From Clostridiales bacterium (GTDB taxonomy: Bacteria > Bacillota > Clostridia > Lachnospirales > Lachnospiraceae), in the NCBI GenBank assembly GCA_029267975.1, contig JAJUHH010000093.1, positions 1 to 9,117 on the forward strand: a DNA stretch of 9,117 nt, written 5' to 3'. A program made the position numbers and the translations under genes. Positions 4,999 to 9,117 of the stretch are shown here, piece after piece. How positions within the stretch are numbered: the stretch's first letter is position 1; each line of letters opens with the position of its first letter. The notes beneath the pieces are model-generated. The model was not told where the DNA came from. It saw nothing but the letters and a program-made list of their open reading frames with translations, and searched no databases.

Positions 4999-6037
4999 GG
5001 AAGCTGAGGGGTTTGGAGATTACATTCCGGCCAGGGTGACTGAGGTCCACAGAGAATTATATAAGGTAGTATGTGCTTATGGAGAGTGCACGGCAAGAGT
5101 AAAAGGAAGCTTTTATAAGGATGTTAGTTATGCAGATGATTTTCCGGCTGTGGGGGATTTTGTTCTGCTAGGTTATAACAAGCAGGGAGATTCACAGATT
5201 CTGAAGGTCTGCCAGAGAAAATCAAAGTTCTCAAGACCGGATTATTCCGGTCATGCCGCGGGTTATGTGAAGACCATAAGGGAGCAGGTAATTGCTGCAA
5301 ATTTTGACTATGTATTTATCTTGTCCTCCCTAAACTATGACTTGAATATCAATAGGATCCTGCGTTATATCACAGCCGCCTGGGATAGCGGAGGAAGGCC
5401 TGTGGTCCTATTGACCAAACGGGATTTGAGGCCGGATTATCAGGAGCAACTGGAGATGGTTCAGGCTGAGGCCTTGGGGGTTGATGTGTTTGCAGTCAGT
5501 GCGGTGACAGGAGAGGGCTTAGAGCAACTATCAGCTTATTTAAAGCCGGGTAAGACAATTGTATTTCTGGGGTCCTCGGGCGTTGGTAAATCTACCTTGG
5601 TGAACGCTTTGGCTGGGGAAGAGATCATGAATGTAAACAGTATCAGAGAGGATGATAGTAAGGGTAGGCATACAACGACCCATCGTCAGCTTACCTTGCT
5701 TAAAACAGGAGTTATGATTATCGATACTCCCGGTATGAGAGAGTTTGGACTGTGGGATATAGAGGAAGGATTGGGAGAAGCATTCTCGGATATTGAGGAG
5801 CTCTTCCTCCAATGTCGTTTCTCGGATTGTACCCATCACAATGAGCCAGGCTGTGCTGTCCGGGAAGCCCTTCGTAAGCAGACACTGGATTATGGCAGGT
5901 GGAAGAACTATCTTAAGCTGAAAGGGGAAGCAAAATTTACGGAGGACAAATCTGCATATCTGCGGGAGAGAAAGGCCTTTGGCAAGAAGCTGGAGAGGGA
6001 AAAGCGAAGCAGGGCTAATGCGAAAGCATTCAGATAA
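4958..6037 (+). CDS. rsgA: RsgA/YjeQ-type ribosome small-subunit GTPase
   Basis: The 359-aa product is a circularly permuted GTPase of the RsgA family, which checks and matures the 30S ribosomal subunit. Residues 1 to about 95 form the OB-fold RNA-binding region. The permuted GTPase motifs follow: G4 TKRD (153-156), G5 VSAVTG (about 178), G1 GSSGVGKST (205-213), the switch region GRHTTTH (236-242) with the family's catalytic-type His, and G3 DTPG (256-259). The zinc site C-X4-C-X-H-X5-C is complete (Cys286, Cys291, His293, Cys299), and a basic tail (EREKRSRANAKAF) follows. At 359 aa it is longer than the roughly 290-aa housekeeping form of Firmicutes, and the usual prkC/rpe neighbours are absent, so it may be a second copy. 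The ATG at 4958 follows GGAGGA by five bases. It is preceded by a structured leader with two terminators, implying regulated readthrough. Confidence 0.93.
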   Translation: MIDLKIYGYTAMDEEAEGFGDYIPARVTEVHRELYKVVCAYGECTARVKGSFYKDVSYADDFPAVGDFVLLGYNKQGDSQILKVCQRKSKFSRPDYSGHAAGYVKTIREQVIAANFDYVFILSSLNYDLNINRILRYITAAWDSGGRPVVLLTKRDLRPDYQEQLEMVQAEALGVDVFAVSAVTGEGLEQLSAYLKPGKTIVFLGSSGVGKSTLVNALAGEEIMNVNSIREDDSKGRHTTTHRQLTLLKTGVMIIDTPGMREFGLWDIEEGLGEAFSDIEELFLQCRFSDCTHHNEPGCAVREALRKQTLDYGRWKNYLKLKGEAKFTEDKSAYLRERKAFGKKLEREKRSRANAKAFR

Positions 6038-6156
6038 GCAGTAGGAAGATTATCAACAGTTGGAAAATAATACAGAAAAGAAAAAGGGAACTGAGAAAGT
6101 AAGCGCGGCGTCTAATGGTTGTAAACGACAAAACAACAACTATTGGAGGAATGACT

Positions 6157-6882
6157 ATGATAAAAAGAAATTTAATGAAAGCAGTTATGATGGGATTATG
6201 TATGGCAGCGTTATCAACTTCAGGTACCGCATTTGCAATGGTAGGAGCAGGAAGCACCGGTTCTGTTGGGGTAGAGGTTATGACCCCGGAACTGGAAGCT
6301 CTCTATGCAAAGCAGAGCGAGATTGATAAAATCCTTCTCAAAGATCATGTAAGGGATATCGAGCTTAAGGGCTTTATGGTGAATACTACCGGCGTGATTG
6401 ATGATGTGATTGAAATTGGTATCTCACCCTATAGCGAAGAAAATGCTGCATATATCTACGAGCTGGTTGGTAAGGAGGATGTAAAGGTCGTTGAATTTGA
6501 TATGAGTGTCATTTATCAGACTTCTGCACCTTTAGTTGCCCCGGACGAAACCACATCCAGTGATGCTGACGGTGTAGTTACAATTCAGGATACGGATGCA
6601 GCGGAAGCGGAAGACGGCAAGATGGAGATCCAGATTGAAAGTGTCGAAGACGCTGAAGACGACAAGATGGAAATTCAGATTGAAAGTGTAGCAGATGGCA
6701 GTGATGAGAAGCTGGAGACAGTATCCGCACCGGTGGATGACATTCGTACGATGGCTCCTACTAATGCAGAGAACAAGGAGAACGACCTCTCCACCTCTGT
6801 TATTATCTTGGTGGTTGCAGGTGGTGCGGCGCTGATCGGGGGAGCAGTATTATACAGTGGAAGAAAAAAAGGCAATAAGTAA
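6157..6882 (+). CDS. Exported, C-terminally anchored protein of unknown function
   Basis: The 241-aa product has a signal peptide (MIKRNLMKAVMMGLCMAAL, likely cleaved after AFA at residue 27) and one C-terminal membrane segment (about 215-233) followed by GRKKGNK, so it should be a type I membrane protein with its body outside. There is no LPXTG motif, so it is not a sortase substrate. Residues about 40-118 make a small mixed domain (SEIDKILLKDHVRDIELKG, then a strand-rich part ending VKVVEFDMSVIY) that I cannot name. Residues about 120-205 are an acidic stalk with two 15-residue repeats. The ATG at 6157 is chosen because GGAGGA (6145-6150) lies six bases before it; an ATG at 6151 touches the site. 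No terminator separates it from rsgA 119 bases upstream, so readthrough is possible. A terminator follows. Confidence 0.8.
   Translation: MIKRNLMKAVMMGLCMAALSTSGTAFAMVGAGSTGSVGVEVMTPELEALYAKQSEIDKILLKDHVRDIELKGFMVNTTGVIDDVIEIGISPYSEENAAYIYELVGKEDVKVVEFDMSVIYQTSAPLVAPDETTSSDADGVVTIQDTDAAEAEDGKMEIQIESVEDAEDDKMEIQIESVADGSDEKLETVSAPVDDIRTMAPTNAENKENDLSTSVIILVVAGGAALIGGAVLYSGRKKGNK
6607..6696 (+). repeat. 45-bp tandem repeat in the stalk of the anchored protein
   Basis: Two 45-bp units (6607-6651, 6652-6696) encode AEDGKMEIQIESVED and AEDDKMEIQIESVAD, with a degenerate third unit (GSDEKLETV) behind. They repeat residues 151-180. The units differ mainly at third codon positions, so the duplication is not very recent. 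Confidence 0.85.
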
Positions 6883-6902
6883 TATTATGATCTGACCCGA
6901 AG

Positions 6903-6942
6903 AGGTTGTTGCAGATGAGATTTTGTTTGCAGCAACCTTTTT
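6903..6942 (+). terminator. Terminator after the anchored-protein gene
   Basis: AGGTTGTTGCA (6903-6913) pairs with TGCAGCAACCT (6928-6938), with one G-U, and is followed by TTTTT to 6942. It is 20 bases past the stop codon. Confidence 0.86.
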
Positions 6943-6999
6943 CGTTTAAAATGGTGTAAAAAGGGAAAATTATAAATAACTAGGGTTATGAAAAAGTGA

Positions 7000-7058
7000 G
7001 TTTATCGATATAAAGGAGCTTATTGATATAAGGAAGTTTATTATAAGTAAAGGAAGGG
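7000..7058 (+). repeat. AT-rich degenerate direct repeats before the acetyltransferase gene
   Basis: Three similar units follow each other: GTTTATCGATATAAAGGA (7000-7017), GCTTATTGATATAAGGA (7018-7034) and AGTTTATTATAAGTAAAGGA (7035-7054). Each ends in a purine stretch resembling a ribosome binding site. The last one (AAAGGAAGGG, 7049-7058) is the real site for the ATG at 7065. The repeats could be regulator half-sites, ribosome standby sites or a slippage product. Confidence 0.55.
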
Positions 7059-7064
7059 TATGAA

Positions 7065-7937
7065 ATGATAGTAAAGGAGTATAGTTCCTCCGCAGCTTTT
7101 TTAAAGGAATTTGAAGCAATATTGCAGGAACGAGAAGCAGTGAATCAAGCGCTGCTTTCCTTTGCATATCAGCAAATATCCGCTCCTGTGGAGGAGAAAA
7201 GCCTGTTGGGAGCAGTCATGGATGAGGAGGAGCTGCAGCTCTTGTTTTGCCGCCTTCCTGATCATTCTGTCGTTCTATGCTCTATGAATGATGATAAGAG
7301 TGGGGAGGCAGCTAAAACACTGGCTGATTACCTGGGCAGCAAGCCGCTGCTCCTAACAGGGGTAAGTGGCAGATCAGAGTTATGTCATAGCTTTATGGAT
7401 CAGTACAAAAGGTATGTTAACTGCATCTTTGTTCAAAAGCAGGCTGTGGATATTATGGTGATCCGCAGAGTAAATGATATTATGCTTACAAGCGGAATGC
7501 AGCGGCAGGCAATTCCGGAAGAAGCCATGTTAGCCACGGACTGGATGCTGCAGCATTTGATTGAAGCTGAGATTCCGGAGCTGGATTATGAGGCTGCCCT
7601 GCAGCAGGCAAAAAGGCTCATCAGTGAAGGTAAGATCTATCTCTTTGAAAACGAAGAAAGTCAAGTGGTATCTATGGCGATTGCCGGTGACCGCTTACCT
7701 CATGGTGTGATCATAACCTATGTGTTCACACCCAAGGAGTTCAGAGGCAATGGCTACGCCGCTTCCAATCTGTATTATCTCAGTAAGGCTTTGCTGGAGG
7801 AGGGGTATGAATATTGTACCCTGTCAGTTGATAAGAAGAACCCCCTGTCAAATCGTGCCTATGAAAAAGTCGGTTATCAATTCCTGGAGGAGTATTATGA
7901 ATATCAGGTAATTCCGGCAGAGAATACTGCTCTGTGA
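7065..7937 (+). CDS. GNAT family N-acetyltransferase
   Basis: The 290-aa protein carries a GNAT acetyltransferase domain in its C-terminal half (about 150-282). The acetyl-CoA-binding motif A is visible as ITYVFTPKEFRGNGYA, with the R-G-x-G-Y-A loop at 227-232. It is followed by a helix (LYYLSKALLEEGY) and motif B as LSVDKKNPLSNRAYEKVGYQ. The N-terminal half (1-150) has no motif I can name and is probably a degenerate GNAT-like or substrate-binding domain, as in other GNATs of about 290 residues. The substrate cannot be told from sequence. The ATG at 7065 follows AAAGGAAGGG; an ATG five bases earlier is in another frame and stops after two codons. A terminator precedes it, so it starts a new transcript, but I could not find a convincing promoter. 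No terminator separates it from the next gene. Confidence 0.87.
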   Translation: MIVKEYSSSAAFLKEFEAILQEREAVNQALLSFAYQQISAPVEEKSLLGAVMDEEELQLLFCRLPDHSVVLCSMNDDKSGEAAKTLADYLGSKPLLLTGVSGRSELCHSFMDQYKRYVNCIFVQKQAVDIMVIRRVNDIMLTSGMQRQAIPEEAMLATDWMLQHLIEAEIPELDYEAALQQAKRLISEGKIYLFENEESQVVSMAIAGDRLPHGVIITYVFTPKEFRGNGYAASNLYYLSKALLEEGYEYCTLSVDKKNPLSNRAYEKVGYQFLEEYYEYQVIPAENTAL

Positions 7938-7974
7938 CCATAGCATCCCCGATCTTATATCCCATGCAGATTGC

Positions 7975-8003
7975 TTGCATTTGTCCGGCAGGAAGGTTAA
8001 AAT
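7975..8003 (+). promoter_or_regulatory. Promoter of the oxidoreductase gene
   Basis: TTGCAT (7975-7980) and TAAAAT (7998-8003) are separated by exactly 17 bases. ATGCA (7964-7968) and TGCAT (7976-7980) form a small dyad over the -35 that might be an operator. The expected start is about 50 bases before the ATG at 8060. Confidence 0.68.
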
Positions 8004-8059
8004 GATTATATTGCCAATAATTTTCACTGCGCTATGCAGACGATAGAATGGAGGATTGT

Positions 8060-9079
8060 ATGAAAACAATAAAATGGGGGATCATTGGTGCGGGCAACAT
8101 ATCATCCAAGTTTGCAACTGGGTTTGGCGTAATAAAAAATGCTGAAATAGCAGCAGTTGCATCAAGAGATTTGAATAAAGCAAGGCAATTTGCAGACCGT
8201 TTTCATATCAGTAAGGCCTATGGAAGCTATGAAGAACTGGCCGAGGATCCGGAGATAGATGTGGTTTATATCGGGACACCCCATACGGAGCATGCAGCCA
8301 ATTCTGCACTATGCATCCGTGGGGGAAAAGCAGTTCTTTGTGAAAAGGCTTTTACTGTCAATCATAAAGAAGCAGAGAGGCTGATTTCCCTTGCGAAGGA
8401 ACATAAGGTCTTTTTAATGGAAGCCATGTGGACCAAGTTCCATCCTATAACAAAGACAGTAAAAAGATGGATTTCAGAAGATAGAATTGGTAAAATCAAA
8501 TATATGCATATCAGCTTCGGCTTTCAGGCGGAGTTTAACCCCCAAAGCCGCTTGTTTGATCCCCAGCTGGCAGGAGGAGCACTCTTGGACGTTGGTGTTT
8601 ATCCCATCAGCTATGCAATCCATATGGCTGGAAGTCTTCCTGTGAAAGTGGTAAGTAATGCATATTTCGGTAAAACCAATGTGGATGAAATTGATACCAT
8701 TTCCATGCTGTTTCCGGATGGATGTATGGCTGATTTAAGCTGTGCTGTCTCTGCCAATACCGGGAATGATGCGGTACTTGTAGGTGATAAGGGCAGGATT
8801 GTCATACCTAGATTCTGGAGCGCAACCTATGCGGAGCTTTTTGATGCTTCCGGCAAGCTGCTTGATACCATTTCTCTTCCCTTTGAAGCCAACGGTTATG
8901 AATATGAAGCGGAAGAAGTAAACCAATGCCTGCGGGAAGCCAAGCTGGAAAGCCGGATGATTCCGCTGACAGATACCTTAGAGATTATGAAGCTTATGGA
9001 TCGCATTCGTGAAGAATGGGGGCTTACTTATCCCTGTGAAAAGCACGCTCCATGCGAAGAAGGCAAAAACACTCTGTAA
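8060..9079 (+). CDS. Gfo/Idh/MocA family oxidoreductase (dihydrodiol dehydrogenase-like)
   Basis: The 339-aa product is a full-length NAD(P)-dependent oxidoreductase of the Gfo/Idh/MocA family, which acts on sugars and related alcohols. The Rossmann motif GIIGAGNIS (Gly10, Gly12) opens the protein. ASRDL and the YIGTPHTEH strand follow. The usual EKP signature is EKA here (Glu95, Lys96, Ala97), keeping the catalytic Lys. The C-terminal domain has GGALLDVGVYPISYAIH with Asp177, Tyr181 and His188, resembling the dimeric dihydrodiol dehydrogenase/xylose dehydrogenase branch. The substrate is not predictable. The ATG at 8060 is preferred over the in-frame ATG at 8048 because GGAGGA (8050-8055) lies four bases before it and the Rossmann strand then starts at residue 4. 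A promoter lies at 7975-8003, so it can be transcribed separately from the acetyltransferase gene. The last 38 bases of the window hold nothing recognisable. Confidence 0.92.
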   Translation: MKTIKWGIIGAGNISSKFATGFGVIKNAEIAAVASRDLNKARQFADRFHISKAYGSYEELAEDPEIDVVYIGTPHTEHAANSALCIRGGKAVLCEKAFTVNHKEAERLISLAKEHKVFLMEAMWTKFHPITKTVKRWISEDRIGKIKYMHISFGFQAEFNPQSRLFDPQLAGGALLDVGVYPISYAIHMAGSLPVKVVSNAYFGKTNVDEIDTISMLFPDGCMADLSCAVSANTGNDAVLVGDKGRIVIPRFWSATYAELFDASGKLLDTISLPFEANGYEYEAEEVNQCLREAKLESRMIPLTDTLEIMKLMDRIREEWGLTYPCEKHAPCEEGKNTL

Positions 9080-9117
9080 ATTTGCTGAAATGTTTTCACA
9101 ATTTAAACATAATTCGA

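Noticed and set aside
6060..6326. 88-codon plus-strand frame across the start of the anchored-protein gene
   Set aside because: It overlaps a gene with a clear signal peptide and ribosome site, and its product is low-complexity and unlike a real protein.
6772..6882. Sortase-type C-terminal signal in the anchored protein
   Set aside because: There is a hydrophobic segment and a basic tail, but no LPXTG-like motif before it.

Overview
The window looks like chromosomal DNA of a low-to-moderate G+C Gram-positive anaerobe in the Clostridia, probably a Lachnospiraceae member of the Anaerocolumna/Lachnoclostridium type. The evidence is strong AGGAGG-type ribosome binding sites, AT-rich spacers, many rho-independent terminators, and the gene families present: a secreted CAP/YkwD-type protein, a VanY-type carboxypeptidase, a DUF2935 protein, a YitT/DUF2179 membrane protein and a Gfo/Idh/MocA oxidoreductase. 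This placement is inferred from protein character; no rRNA or other marker is present.

Layout. Positions 1-42 hold the last 13 codons of an upstream plus-strand gene, followed by a strong terminator (81-128). A long AT-rich spacer with several competing hairpins leads to a secreted CAP-domain protein (551-1333), closed by its own terminator. Next is a VanY/M15-type D-Ala-D-Ala carboxypeptidase without a visible export signal (1481-2242). Convergent to it lie two minus-strand genes with separate signals: a DUF2935 protein (2423-3235) and a YitT family membrane protein (3471-4334). A perfect 11-bp inverted repeat and the yitT terminator lie between them.

Divergent from yitT is the most interesting part (about 4451-4957). 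A near-consensus promoter is followed by two very short reading frames, an intrinsic terminator, a second strong terminator and a 46-codon reading frame that overlaps the start of an rsgA-type ribosome-assembly GTPase gene (4958-6037). This resembles the attenuator leaders that place antibiotic-responsive ribosome-associated genes under ribosome control, but here the gene downstream is an RsgA homologue. After rsgA comes a secreted, C-terminally membrane-anchored protein of unknown function (6157-6882), possibly in the same transcript and closed by a terminator.

The right part carries a GNAT acetyltransferase (7065-7937) preceded by unusual AT-rich repeated sequence, and a Gfo/Idh/MocA oxidoreductase (8060-9079) with its own good promoter. 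Apart from a loose cell-envelope theme at the left (CAP protein, carboxypeptidase), the genes do not form one pathway. No mobile element, CRISPR array, tRNA or rRNA was seen.
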